Source of the DNA: Clostridia bacterium
GTDB lineage: Bacteria > Bacillota > Clostridia > Oscillospirales > Acutalibacteraceae
DNA length: 64,000 nucleotides
NCBI GenBank assembly: GCA_017626295.1
Contig: JAGAJB010000011.1
Span: 1-64,000, forward strand
Direction of reading: 5' to 3'
Positions 16,598-25,224 of this stretch are shown here, one piece after another (within the stretch, counting starts at the first letter, position 1; every line of letters starts with the position of its first letter). The notes under the pieces are model-generated. The model did not search any database. It worked only from the letters and a program-made list of their open reading frames with translations, and had not been told where the DNA came from. Both the position numbers and the translations under genes were made by a program.

Positions 16598-17281
16598 TTA
16601 TTCGTACTCCCCTACCGTAACGGTCATAACCGAAATAAGATTAAAGCCGTTTTCGGTTTCTTTAAGGGTAATATCAGCATACTTATCAGGCTGAGCCGCT
16701 TGAAGTGTGCCGTCGGGTGTTACTTCGATATTGCTTGTTCCTACATAACCTACCCTGAGAACTACAAGACCGCCTGTTTTTTCAACCGATTCAATTCGAA
16801 CTGCGAAAGGTGGCTGAACACCTGTAAGGGGAACATAATACACCTGATTTGCCGCATCAAACTGAAACTCATAACCGTAACCTACAACATTGGCGTGAAC
16901 AATGGGGTTATCCACACCGAACATATTATAGTAGCAAGTTTCAACATCAGCAACCGGCACCATAAGACCTTTATCGGAGACGTTATACGTTCCTGTTTTC
17001 ACGTTATCGGATAAAAGCGTGCAAATTGCAATATTGCGCAAATCGTCCTTATCAGCCTTTGTAATATCCGAAAACGAATCGGGGTCAACGCCCACTACCC
17101 ACGAAAGATAGTTAGCGTACTTAGTGTAATCATCAGTTTTATCGTTGTTTTTTTCCACATACGAAATAACTGTACTTACAATACTTACAACGCCTGCAAC
17201 AGCCAAAGCCAACACTATAAGACCCGCTATAAACGGACCTCTTTTTTTCTTCTTTTTCTGTACTGTAATTACTTCATCCAT
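16598..17281 (-). CDS. Membrane-anchored protein of unknown function, 227 aa
   Basis: The preferred start is ATG 17281 (MDEVITVQKKKKKRGP), 4 bases after the stop of the YhbY gene. A poly-lysine patch precedes one transmembrane helix (residues about 16-40, FIAGLIVLALAVAGVVSIV), so residues 45-227 should be outside the membrane. The outer part begins KYANYLSWVVGVDPDSFSD and continues as beta-rich sequence (GYGYEFQFDAANQVYYVPLTG). I do not recognise a family. It sits at the end of the cysS-yhbY run and is probably co-transcribed with it. Confidence 0.85.
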   Translation of the reverse strand: MDEVITVQKKKKKRGPFIAGLIVLALAVAGVVSIVSTVISYVEKNNDKTDDYTKYANYLSWVVGVDPDSFSDITKADKDDLRNIAICTLLSDNVKTGTYNVSDKGLMVPVADVETCYYNMFGVDNPIVHANVVGYGYEFQFDAANQVYYVPLTGVQPPFAVRIESVEKTGGLVVLRVGYVGTSNIEVTPDGTLQAAQPDKYADITLKETENGFNLISVMTVTVGEYE

Positions 17282-17285
17282 AGTT

Positions 17286-17657
17286 TTACCTACTGTATTT
17301 TTTTCTTGCACGTTCAGCGCGTCTTTCAAGTGCTTCTTTACGTGCTTTTTCCTTTTGGCGTTTTTTCTTTTCTGCTTCTTTCTGGCGAAGAATAAGGTTA
17401 ATTCTGAAAACTACAATTGTTCCGCCTATAACCTGTATAACATCGCATCCTGTTGCTTCTGCGATTTTAACCGCCATTTCCCTAGGTGTTTCGGGAGCAG
17501 TTTCAAGGTGAACTTTAATTTTAAAAAGTTCCCTTGTGTTAAAAGTATCCTCTATCTGTGCTATAACTGCTTCTGTTACACCCTCTTTACCGATTTGGAA
17601 AATAGGGTCAAGACCGTTTGCTTCTGCGCGCAAATTTGCGCGTTCTTTACTCGTCAT
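17286..17657 (-). CDS. CRS1/YhbY-domain RNA-binding protein, 123 aa
   Basis: Start at ATG 17657 (MTSKERANLRAEANGLDP) with GGAGAAAAAT upstream; the longer frame overlaps cysS without a site. Residues 1-90 match the YhbY fold: the N-terminal helix, DPIFQIGKEGVTEAVIAQI, ELFKIKVHLE and IGGTIVVFR. YhbY proteins bind pre-50S particles and help ribosome maturation. The last 30 residues are an unusual Arg/Lys/Glu-rich tail (KEAEKKKRQKEKARKEALER) that should form a single charged helix and may add RNA contacts. Confidence 0.92.
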   Translation of the reverse strand: MTSKERANLRAEANGLDPIFQIGKEGVTEAVIAQIEDTFNTRELFKIKVHLETAPETPREMAVKIAEATGCDVIQVIGGTIVVFRINLILRQKEAEKKKRQKEKARKEALERRAERARKKYSR

Positions 17658-17679
17658 ATATTTTTCTCCGTTATTTTTA

Positions 17680-19104
17680 TTATTCGCGACTCCAGGTTGT
17701 ACCCTCTCTGGTATCAAGGATTTTAACACCCTGTGCAGCAAGTTCATCACGTATTCTGTCTGCTTCCGCGAAATTCTTTGCCTTTTTAGCCTCTTTCCTC
17801 AATGCGATTTGCTCTTCAACATATTTTGCAAAATCATCATCACCGTCAAAATCTTCTTTTTGCTCGGAAAGTTTCTTTGCACCTTCAACAAGGTCAAGAG
17901 AAAGAACTCTGTCAAAATCATTAAGAAGATAAATCTTTGTTTTGTCATTTATTTTCTCTTTAAGAACATCATAAACCGCAGTAACTGCAAGTGACGTGTT
18001 TATATCATTATCAAGAGCATCTTTGAATAATGCGGTAAGTTTTTCCACAGCCGCTGTGTCAAGTTCATCACTTTCAACAGGGTTAAGTGTTGCAATTTTC
18101 TTAAGAAGTTTTTCGTAAGCGGTTGCAGCACCGTCAAGATTTTCGTAAGAGAAAACAAGTTGTTTTCTGTAATGTGACTGAAGGCAGAAAAATCTGTAAG
18201 CCAAGGGGTTATAACCTTTTTCTTCAAGAAGAGAAACTGTAAGGAACTCGCCCTTTGATTTACTCATTTTGCCTGTGTTTGTGTTAAGGTGCAAAACGTG
18301 GAACCAATAATTACACCATTTGTGGCCTACAAAAGCTTCGCTCTGTGCGATTTCATTAGTATGGTGGGGGAAAGCGTTATCAATACCGCCACAATGAATG
18401 TCAAGACGGTCACCCAGATGTTTAAGGCTTATTGCAGAACATTCAATATGCCAACCGGGATAACCTACACCCCAAGGTGAATCCCACTTAAGAGCCTGTT
18501 CTTCAAATTTTGATTTTGTAAACCAAAGAACGAAGTCATTTTTATTGCGTTTGTTGGTATCTTCTTCAACACCTTCGCGAACACCTACCATAAGTTCTTC
18601 GCTGTCGTGTTTATTGAAAACATAGTATTCATCGAGTTTTGATGTATCAAAGTAAACATTGCCGCCTGCTACATAAGCATAACCTTTTTCAATAAGTCCC
18701 TGAACCATATTGATAAATTCATCAATACAGTTTGTTGCAGGCTCAACAACATCGGGTGTTTTGATATTAAGTTTTGCACAGTCTGCAAAGAAAGCATCCG
18801 TATAGAATTTTGCTATATCCATAACGGTTTTATTCTCACGCTTTGCGCCTTTGACCATTTTATCTTCACCTGTATCGGCATCACTTGAAAGATGGCCAAC
18901 GTCGGTAATGTTCATAACACGTTTTACATCGTAACCGCTGTAACGAAGATGTTTTTCAAGCACATCTTCCATAATGTAACTGCGAAGATTTCCTATATGA
19001 GCAAAGTGATAAACTGTGGGACCGCAAGTATACATACTTACCTTGCCCGGTACATTCTCTTTAAAATTTTCTTTTTTATGGGAAAGTGAGTTGTAAAGTT
19101 TCAT
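17680..19104 (-). CDS. cysS: Cysteinyl-tRNA synthetase
   Basis: 474 residues from ATG 19104 (MKLYNSLSHKKENF), which has ACGGAGGATTT upstream. It charges tRNA-Cys. The HIGH-type motif is HIGNLRS near residue 40, preceded by the zinc ligand Cys in TCGPTVY; further zinc ligands are in WHIECSAIS and HHTNEIAQSEA. The signature MSKSKG near residue 260 completes the class I active site. The C-terminal helical domain ends with KILDTREGTTW. It lies 13 bases after pgsA, inside the minus-strand run. Confidence 0.97.
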   Translation of the reverse strand: MKLYNSLSHKKENFKENVPGKVSMYTCGPTVYHFAHIGNLRSYIMEDVLEKHLRYSGYDVKRVMNITDVGHLSSDADTGEDKMVKGAKRENKTVMDIAKFYTDAFFADCAKLNIKTPDVVEPATNCIDEFINMVQGLIEKGYAYVAGGNVYFDTSKLDEYYVFNKHDSEELMVGVREGVEEDTNKRNKNDFVLWFTKSKFEEQALKWDSPWGVGYPGWHIECSAISLKHLGDRLDIHCGGIDNAFPHHTNEIAQSEAFVGHKWCNYWFHVLHLNTNTGKMSKSKGEFLTVSLLEEKGYNPLAYRFFCLQSHYRKQLVFSYENLDGAATAYEKLLKKIATLNPVESDELDTAAVEKLTALFKDALDNDINTSLAVTAVYDVLKEKINDKTKIYLLNDFDRVLSLDLVEGAKKLSEQKEDFDGDDDFAKYVEEQIALRKEAKKAKNFAEADRIRDELAAQGVKILDTREGTTWSRE

Positions 19105-19117
19105 AAATCCTCCGTTA

Positions 19118-19690
19118 TTATTTGGAAAAGTCAATAATTTTAAGTGACTGTTTTACATAAATTACTCCTGAGATAACACAAAGAACTGCCGTTACCCAAA
19201 GAAGCGCGTTTGAAACTGTTGAAAGCGGGAAACCCGCACCCAGAATACCGCAGTCATTGAGTTCTGCAAGTATCATAATCACAAGGGAAAAAACCATCTG
19301 TGAAACAGTTTTCATTTTGCCGTATATATTGGCAGGGATTACCACACCTTGCGCCGTTGCAACTAACCTGAATGACGTAATTGTAAATTCTCTTAATAAT
19401 ACTATCATAATTATCCAAATATTGCAAAGGCCGAATTGCATAAACGCAAGAAGCGCGGCAGTTGTGAGAATTTTATCTGCAACAGGGTCTGCAAGTTGAC
19501 CGAAAACGGTGACTATATTGTTTTTTCTTGCTATTTTGCCGTCAAGAAAATCCGTGAATGAACCCGCTGCAAACACAATCAAACCCCAAAGGAAATGATG
19601 TTCAATATCACTGAGAAAAAGTCCGAGGAATATGGGGGTCAGAATTATCCTTACAATTGTAAGACGGTTGGGTAAGTTCATTGTTTTCAT
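19118..19690 (-). CDS. pgsA: CDP-diacylglycerol--glycerol-3-phosphate 3-phosphatidyltransferase
   Basis: 190 residues with about five hydrophobic segments. The CDP-alcohol phosphotransferase motif is complete: DFLDGKIARK...FGQLADPVADK. It makes phosphatidylglycerol phosphate in the membrane, the committed step to phosphatidylglycerol and cardiolipin. The start overlaps the rimO stop by 4 bases (ATGA), which indicates translational coupling. The opening NLPNRLTIVRIILTPIF is characteristic of PgsA. Confidence 0.95.
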   Translation of the reverse strand: MKTMNLPNRLTIVRIILTPIFLGLFLSDIEHHFLWGLIVFAAGSFTDFLDGKIARKNNIVTVFGQLADPVADKILTTAALLAFMQFGLCNIWIIMIVLLREFTITSFRLVATAQGVVIPANIYGKMKTVSQMVFSLVIMILAELNDCGILGAGFPLSTVSNALLWVTAVLCVISGVIYVKQSLKIIDFSK

Positions 19691-21015
19691 ACTGCTTCAC
19701 CAATAAGAGAATATTCGTCTTTGTCAAAAATCTCCACGGGAACAATATCACCGTCATCAATTCTGTAACCCGAAGTTAAAATAACATTATTATCAATATC
19801 GGGGGCATCCATATATGTTCTGCCGTAGTAACTGTCTGTATAAGGGTCATAGCCCTCAACAAGAACATCCAAAGTTTTGCCTATACATTCATCGAGTTTT
19901 GCTTCAGCAATAGTATACTGCTGATTCATTATTACCTCTGCGCGCTCTGCGGCAACTTCGGGGTCAATCTGATTATCAAAATCGTAAGCGGGTGTCCCCT
20001 CCTCGCGAGAATATGCAAAGCAACCCACTCTGTCGAGTTTGGCTTCATTAACGAACTCGGAAAGTGTTGTAAATGCCTCTTCCGTTTCGCCGGGGAAACC
20101 TGTTATAAACGTTGTTCTTAAAACCACATCGGGAATTTTCGCTCTGATTTTTTCCACAAGGGCAAGTAAACTCTCTTTATCGCCTTTTCTGTTCATTGCT
20201 TTAAGAACTTCGCCGTCTGCGTGTTGCATAGGTATATCAATATAGTGACATACTTTCTCATTCTCTGCTATAGCATCAATAAGTTCGTCTGTTATCCTGT
20301 CGGGATAGCAATAAAGAAGTCTTATCCACTGAAGATTTTCGATTTTATTAAGTTCTCGAAGAAGTTCGGGAAGTTTAAGTTCGCCGTAAATATCTTCGCC
20401 GTATTTTGTTGTATCCTGTGCAACAAGAATAATTTCCTTAACACCCTTTTCGCAAAGCATATTCGCCTCGTCGAGCACGTCTTCCATCTCGCGACTTCTG
20501 AAATCGCCTCTGATAGACGGAATAGCACAATAGGAACAACGGTTACTGCAACCTTCGGCAATTTTAAGGTATGCGGTATATTCCGGTGTTGTGAGAATTC
20601 TGCCTCCGTTAAGGGGAAGTTCCTCTTTTTCGGGGAAAGAACTGTACTGTTCGTCGCTTTCAAAAAGTGCATCGCAAGCCGCTACAATATCAGCATTCGC
20701 GCCGATACCTATTACGCCGTCAACCTCGGGAATTTCAGAGAAAATTTCGTCGGCATAACGCTGAGCAAGGCAACCTGTTACAATAATTTTCTGAAGTAAT
20801 CCGTCAGATTTAAAATCTGCCATTTCGAGAATGGCATCAATAGATTCTTTCTTGGCGTCCTCAATAAATCCGCAGGTGTTCACTATAACAACGTCTGCTT
20901 TATCAGCCTCTTGAACAAGGATATAACCCGCATCAACAAGTTTCTTGAGCATTATTTCGGCATCCACCTGATTTTTGGGACAACCAAGACTTATCATTCC
21001 GACTTTTCGTGACAT
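19687..21015 (-). CDS. rimO: Ribosomal protein S12 methylthiotransferase RimO
   Basis: 442 residues from ATG 21015 (MSRKVGMISLGCPKNQVD), with GAGGTG upstream; a GTG three codons earlier overlaps that site and is less likely. The N-terminal UPF0004 domain has three cysteines (in SLGCPKN, VNTCGF and VTGCLAQR) for the auxiliary cluster. The radical-SAM cluster motif is CSNRCSYC, and a C-terminal TRAM domain follows. It methylthiolates an aspartate of S12. It overlaps pgsA by 4 bases and follows recX by 14 bases. Confidence 0.96.
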   Translation of the reverse strand: MSRKVGMISLGCPKNQVDAEIMLKKLVDAGYILVQEADKADVVIVNTCGFIEDAKKESIDAILEMADFKSDGLLQKIIVTGCLAQRYADEIFSEIPEVDGVIGIGANADIVAACDALFESDEQYSSFPEKEELPLNGGRILTTPEYTAYLKIAEGCSNRCSYCAIPSIRGDFRSREMEDVLDEANMLCEKGVKEIILVAQDTTKYGEDIYGELKLPELLRELNKIENLQWIRLLYCYPDRITDELIDAIAENEKVCHYIDIPMQHADGEVLKAMNRKGDKESLLALVEKIRAKIPDVVLRTTFITGFPGETEEAFTTLSEFVNEAKLDRVGCFAYSREEGTPAYDFDNQIDPEVAAERAEVIMNQQYTIAEAKLDECIGKTLDVLVEGYDPYTDSYYGRTYMDAPDIDNNVILTSGYRIDDGDIVPVEIFDKDEYSLIGEAV

Positions 21016-21029
21016 AATTTTCACCTCAT

Positions 21030-21641
21030 TTATTGTGGCATTTCTACGCCCACTTCATAAAAAGCATCTTTAATATCGCGGTAAGAATAGCCCATTCTTA
21101 TAAAACGGTTTACTAATCTTTTCCTGTCTTTTTCTGTTTCAAGGTTTCTTTCGTATTTTGACCTTAACACATCTATAATACGCTGAATCGGCTCGTTGTC
21201 AAGTGTTTTCAGCGTATTATCGGCTATTTCGGAGTCAATTCCCTTACTTTTCAACTCATAAGATATTCTTTTAATATCATATTTTTTAACTTCAAAAAGA
21301 TATTTTGCATATTCCCGACAAAATTCTTCGTCATTTATGTAGCCAAGGCGGAGCATCTTATCAACCGCCCTGCGTGAAGCATCATCACCGAATTTCATCT
21401 TTAGTTTATTATACAATTCTCTTTCCGAATATGCACGCATTGAAAGATATTTTATACCTTTCTCATAAGCAGAGCGAAAGCCTGCCTCCTCTTTCAAGGA
21501 AGCAAGCTCATCATCTGAAATTTCCTGACCCTCCGAATACCCCGAACGGTACCAGAAATCGTCGTACAGGGTGAGGGTATATTCGTTATCAATATAAATA
21601 TGCACCTTATTGCCGTTGCCCGGCTTTGAAGTAATTTTCAT
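21030..21641 (-). CDS. recX: Regulatory protein RecX
   Basis: 203 residues. The helical repeats typical of RecX are visible: AYEKGIKYLSMRAYSERELYNKL, RAVDKMLRLGYINDEEFCREYAKYL and KKYDIKRISYELKSKGI. RecX binds RecA filaments and limits their activity. The start lies 2 bases after the recA stop without a clear binding site of its own, so it probably depends on translation of recA. The N-terminal 65 residues form a beta-rich extension often seen in Firmicutes RecX. Confidence 0.93.
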   Translation of the reverse strand: MKITSKPGNGNKVHIYIDNEYTLTLYDDFWYRSGYSEGQEISDDELASLKEEAGFRSAYEKGIKYLSMRAYSERELYNKLKMKFGDDASRRAVDKMLRLGYINDEEFCREYAKYLFEVKKYDIKRISYELKSKGIDSEIADNTLKTLDNEPIQRIIDVLRSKYERNLETEKDRKRLVNRFIRMGYSYRDIKDAFYEVGVEMPQ

Positions 21642-21643
21642 TT

Positions 21644-22756
21644 TTATTCGTCATCAACAGCGATGTCAATTTTCGCTCTGGCTTTTTCTTTTGTTACGGG
21701 TTCTGAAGGGGTTGCCGTAGGAGCAACTTCTCTTCTTGAAATGGGATTTCTTGCAGAAATAACATTTTTAATGCTCTCGCGTACTTTACACTCAATTTCA
21801 GCGCAGAATTCGGGATTTTTGCGGATATATTCCTTAACGTTGTCGCGACCTTGACCGAGGCGCTCCTCACCGTAGTAGAACCAGGCACCGCTTTTTCTGA
21901 CAATTTCCATTTTAACTGCAAGGTCAAGAATTTCGCCGTATTTGGAAATACCCTGACCGTACATAATATCAAATTCAGCCTCTTTGAAAGGAGGTGCAAC
22001 TTTATTTTTAACAATTTTTGCGCGTGTGCGTGAGCCGATAAACTCGTTACCGGGTCCCTTTAACTGCTCTACTCTTCTTACATCCATACGGATAGTTGAA
22101 TAGAATTTAAGCGCACGGCCACCAGTCGTAACTTCGGGATTACCGTAAATAACACCAACTTTTTCACGAAGTTGGTTAATGAAAATAACGGTTGTGTTTG
22201 ATTTGGCAATAGCACCTGTAAGTTTTCTTAACGCCTGTGACATAAGACGGGCGTGAAGACCTACGTGAGAGTCGCCCATTTCGCCCTCAATTTCAGCCTT
22301 GGGAACAAGTGCCGCAACAGAGTCAACAACAATAACGTCAAGAGCGCCTGAACGTGCAAGATATTCGGTAATTTCAAGAGCCTGCTCACCGTTATCGGGC
22401 TGAGAAACAAGAAGCGAGTCAATATCTACACCCAAAGCAGATGCATATATGGGGTCGAGAGCGTGTTCAGCGTCAATAAATGCTGCCTCGCCGCCCATTT
22501 TCTGTGCTTCTGCAACAACGTGCAATGCAAGTGTTGTTTTACCTGAACTTTCGGGACCGTAAATTTCAACGATTCTGCCCTTGGGAAGTCCGCCGATACC
22601 TGTTGCCGCATCAAGTGCTATTGAACCTGTGGGTATAGCCTCAATATTCATACCCATATTTTCGCCCAGACGCATAATAGCACCTTTACCGAAATTCTTT
22701 TCTATTTGAGAAAGGGCTGTCTCCAGCGCCTTGTTCTTTTCTGATCTTTCTGCCAT
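21644..22756 (-). CDS. recA: Recombinase RecA
   Basis: 370 residues from ATG 22756 ([20 protein letters not shown]), which has AAAGGAGTTTCACA upstream. Walker A is GPESSGKTT, Walker B lies in [11 protein letters not shown], and loop L1 region is [20 protein letters not shown]; loop L2 contains [17 protein letters not shown]. It forms the strand-exchange filament and triggers SOS cleavage of LexA. The C-terminal tail is short and acidic at the very end (DIAVDDE). A promoter and an SOS-like box lie directly upstream. Confidence 0.98.
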   Translation of the reverse strand: MAERSEKNKALETALSQIEKNFGKGAIMRLGENMGMNIEAIPTGSIALDAATGIGGLPKGRIVEIYGPESSGKTTLALHVVAEAQKMGGEAAFIDAEHALDPIYASALGVDIDSLLVSQPDNGEQALEITEYLARSGALDVIVVDSVAALVPKAEIEGEMGDSHVGLHARLMSQALRKLTGAIAKSNTTVIFINQLREKVGVIYGNPEVTTGGRALKFYSTIRMDVRRVEQLKGPGNEFIGSRTRAKIVKNKVAPPFKEAEFDIMYGQGISKYGEILDLAVKMEIVRKSGAWFYYGEERLGQGRDNVKEYIRKNPEFCAEIECKVRESIKNVISARNPISRREVAPTATPSEPVTKEKARAKIDIAVDDE

Positions 22757-22775
22757 TGTGAAACTCCTTTCAAAG

Positions 22776-22789
22776 TGTACAAATGTTCG
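22776..22789 (-). promoter_or_regulatory. LexA/DinR-type SOS box before recA
   Basis: The minus strand reads CGAACATTTGTACA, which matches the Firmicutes SOS-box pattern CGAAC-N4-GTTC except for one base in the right half. It lies between the predicted recA promoter and the ribosome binding site, where a repressor would block transcription. Confidence 0.65.
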
Positions 22790-22801
22790 GTTACGATGAA
22801 C

Positions 22802-22830
22802 ATTATATATTATTGATTCATAAAAATCAA
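22802..22830 (-). promoter_or_regulatory. recA promoter
   Basis: On the minus strand TTGATT, a 17-base spacer and a perfect TATAAT. The start point would fall near 22795, just before the SOS-like box. Confidence 0.75.
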
Positions 22831-22911
22831 GCAATTTTCAAAAAAATATTTAAAATATCTGTAATGAATATGTAAAAATTCATAAAAACAGGCATTTTCT
22901 GAAAAAAATGC

Positions 22912-22940
22912 TTGCATTTGCATTAAAAAGGTGTTATCAT
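22912..22940 (+). promoter_or_regulatory. rpmB promoter
   Basis: TTGCAT, a 17-base spacer and TATCAT, about 70 bases before the rpmB start codon. The divergent recA promoter is 80 bases away. Confidence 0.65.
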
Positions 22941-23010
22941 ACGTTCGTTGTCTTATGTTTAGACTTAAATTAGACTATTTTTTATGATTATTAGAAGGAG
23001 GTGCAGCTCA

Positions 23011-23199
23011 ATGGCAAAATGCGAATTTTGTAACAAAGAGGTTTCTTTCGGCATTAAGGTTTCTCACTCACACAGACGTTCTAACAGAACTTGGAAGCCC
23101 AATGTTAAGAGAGTTAAGGCAATCGTTAACGGCTCTCCCCGCAGAGTATATGCTTGCACACGCTGCTTGCGCTCCGGTAAGGTTACCCGCGCTATCTGA
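23011..23199 (+). CDS. rpmB: 50S ribosomal protein L28
   Basis: 62 residues from ATG 23011 (MAKCEFCNKEVSFG), with AGAAGGAGGTG upstream. It has the two CxxC pairs (CEFC and CTRC) of the zinc-binding form of L28 and the motif SHSHRRSNRTWKPN. It is a structural protein of the large subunit. It is transcribed alone, with its own promoter and terminator. Confidence 0.97.
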   Translation: MAKCEFCNKEVSFGIKVSHSHRRSNRTWKPNVKRVKAIVNGSPRRVYACTRCLRSGKVTRAI

Positions 23200-23227
23200 G
23201 TAAAACTCAAAATTGTTAAAGCAATAC

Positions 23228-23260
23228 AGCCCCGAAGTTCGCTTCGGGGCTTTGCTTTTT
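23228..23260 (+). terminator. intrinsic terminator of rpmB
   Basis: A 10-bp perfect stem AGCCCCGAAG/CTTCGGGGCT with a TTCG tetraloop is followed by TTGCTTTTT. Confidence 0.92.
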
Positions 23261-23317
23261 GTCTTAATTTTGTTCTTTATACAAATATAAAACTGCAAAT
23301 TTGTATAAACATTCCTA

Positions 23318-23346
23318 TTGAAATCAATTTATCTGTGCTATATAAT
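23318..23346 (+). promoter_or_regulatory. promoter of the LRR-dockerin gene
   Basis: TTGAAA, a 17-base spacer and a perfect TATAAT, 37 bases before the proposed TTG start. Confidence 0.75.
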
Positions 23347-23382
23347 ATACATTAGTATAGTATGTTACAAGGAAGTGATTTT

Positions 23383-24825
23383 TTGAAGTTTTCACGCATA
23401 GTTTCTTTGGCACTCACTTTAACTATTGCTACACTTTGTTTACTTTCTCCGCAAAGTTCATTTGCACAGGAAAGTTCAGCGGGTGTTCTTTCAGTGACAA
23501 CTGCCGACGAACCCGTTATTGCTGACGAAAACGACTTTACATATATTGCTGCACCGAAAAAAAATCCTAAATGGGCTTTGGTTACCAAGTACACAGGCAC
23601 GGACAGCAAGATAATCATACCCGACACTTTAGGGGGTTTCCCTGTTCAAGTTCTTTCTTCTGAAGTTTTTAAGGAATGTAACGACCTTACATACATCAGA
23701 ATACCTGCAAGCGTTACATCTGTTTCCGGTCAGACTTTTGCAGAATGCAGAAATCTTCTGGAAATTGATATTGACCCGAAAAATGAATACTATGTAGTCG
23801 AAAACGGTATCCTTTACAACAGCGACAAAACAACTCTTATAGCATTCCCCAACGGAATCGGCGGCGAATTCACAATTCCTAAGAGTGTTATAAATATCGG
23901 CTCTTATGCTTTTTCGGGTGCATATAAACTTACAAAAGTGAATATGTACAACACCGTTACCGCAATTTCCCAAAGTGCCTTTCAAGGTTGTTTCAGCCTT
24001 AATGAAATCCGCTTAAGCGATAACCTTGCCGTGTTGGGTAAAAAGGCTTTGGCAAACTGTGTTGATTTAAGAGAACTTCATTTACCCGCTTCATTATCCA
24101 TAATTGCAGAGGATGCAATTTTAGGTGATATGGGTTCCAGAAATGATAAATTCTACTATTTCACCGACGGTGTTTACTGTGTGCCCGGCTCCGTGGCATA
24201 TAAATATGTTTACGATCTGGGCGTAAGGTCACCTTACCTTAAAACCGAAACCCGTACACTTACAGATATAGAAACAGGCGTACAGATTATTGACACCGAA
24301 GGAACATTACCGATTGATAAAACTCTTTACTTTAATGTTACCCCTGTATTGACCGAAGAAGTTGCTTCCCTTGTTCCTGTAAGATACAACCACATAGAGT
24401 CTTACGATATTTCTTTGACTTGCAACGAACAGGAGTATATTCCTACCGAAAAACTCATTATTCAGTTCAGCGGTTTACCCGAAGACACAGTTATAAGTTC
24501 TGCGAAAATATACCGAACCAACGGCACAAGAGTTTTTGAACTTATCCGTTCACCACACACACCTTTTGTGGTTGCTCAGTCAAAAAATCTCGGAAGATAC
24601 ATAGTTATAACAAATAACGATTTTTCAAAAAAAGGTGACGTTGACGGCGACGGTATAATTACATCATACGATGCAAGATTTGCTCTTTGCCTTGCAGCAG
24701 GGCTTGTACTTGATGCACACGAAGAGCAAATTGAAACTGCTGATGTAAATAATCAAAACGGTGTTACAACCGAAGATTCCCGAAATATTCTTCGGTATGC
24801 GGCAGGAATCATCGATTCGTTTTAA
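23383..24825 (+). CDS. Secreted BspA-type leucine-rich repeat protein with C-terminal dockerin
   Basis: The start is proposed at TTG 23383 because AAGGAAGTGAT lies at the right distance; ATG 23362 has none. Residues 1-30 are a signal peptide. Residues about 65-230 are LRR_5 repeats of the BspA type (LTYIRIPASVTSVSGQTFAEC, FTIPKSVINIGSYAFSGAY, LNEIRLSDNLAVLGKKALANC read as successive units). A beta-rich linker follows. The last 65 residues form a dockerin-like pair of Ca-binding loops: GDVDGDGIITSYDAR is canonical, while the second loop, DVNNQNGVTTEDSR, carries Gln in place of one Asp. It probably binds a cohesin-bearing scaffold or the cell surface. Confidence 0.88.
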   Translation: MKFSRIVSLALTLTIATLCLLSPQSSFAQESSAGVLSVTTADEPVIADENDFTYIAAPKKNPKWALVTKYTGTDSKIIIPDTLGGFPVQVLSSEVFKECNDLTYIRIPASVTSVSGQTFAECRNLLEIDIDPKNEYYVVENGILYNSDKTTLIAFPNGIGGEFTIPKSVINIGSYAFSGAYKLTKVNMYNTVTAISQSAFQGCFSLNEIRLSDNLAVLGKKALANCVDLRELHLPASLSIIAEDAILGDMGSRNDKFYYFTDGVYCVPGSVAYKYVYDLGVRSPYLKTETRTLTDIETGVQIIDTEGTLPIDKTLYFNVTPVLTEEVASLVPVRYNHIESYDISLTCNEQEYIPTEKLIIQFSGLPEDTVISSAKIYRTNGTRVFELIRSPHTPFVVAQSKNLGRYIVITNNDFSKKGDVDGDGIITSYDARFALCLAAGLVLDAHEEQIETADVNNQNGVTTEDSRNILRYAAGIIDSF

Positions 24826-24854
24826 AACAAATACATTTTGCGGAGGGAAAACAG

Positions 24855-25178
24855 ATGATAGATACCACCAACAAATACAAAGCCAAAATCAATAATATGT
24901 TCTTCAAGGGCGATGCCGTATTCGGTATCACATATAACGACGGAAAGTACGGTATGGATATAGACCTTGAAGGTGCGGAATTTGATATGCCTGTTGAAAT
25001 CATTGAGGCTCAGGTTGAATACTCAGAAGAAAATACGCTTATAGCAAAAGCAACAAGTTCGCTTCTTCCCGAAAGAGTTATCGACATCACCCTTACATTT
25101 GAAGATGATAAATGCAACGGCTTTTTGAAAATCCCGTTCATCGGAAAAGTCAAAATCAAGGACGCTGTAAAACTTTAA
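24855..25178 (+). CDS. Hypothetical protein, 107 aa
   Basis: The ATG has GCGGAGGGAAAACAG upstream, and a terminator follows the stop. The product is acidic, soluble and beta-rich with no signal peptide (FFKGDAVFGITYNDGKYGMD, IDITLTFEDDKCNGFLKIP). No family was recognised. It lies 29 bases after the LRR-dockerin gene and is probably read from the same promoter. A lipocalin-like or small beta-barrel fold is conceivable, but nothing in the sequence proves it. Confidence 0.8.
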   Translation: MIDTTNKYKAKINNMFFKGDAVFGITYNDGKYGMDIDLEGAEFDMPVEIIEAQVEYSEENTLIAKATSSLLPERVIDITLTFEDDKCNGFLKIPFIGKVKIKDAVKL

Positions 25179-25187
25179 AACACACAA

Positions 25188-25221
25188 AAACGAGTTTCGG
25201 TTTATATTCCGGAACTCGTTT
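25188..25221. terminator. bidirectional terminator between the 107-aa gene and cysE
   Basis: The stem AAACGAGTT/AACTCGTTT (25188-25196 with 25213-25221) is extended inward by CGG/CCG with a bulge. T-runs follow on both strands, so it can serve the two convergent genes. Confidence 0.85.
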
Positions 25222-25224
25222 CTT

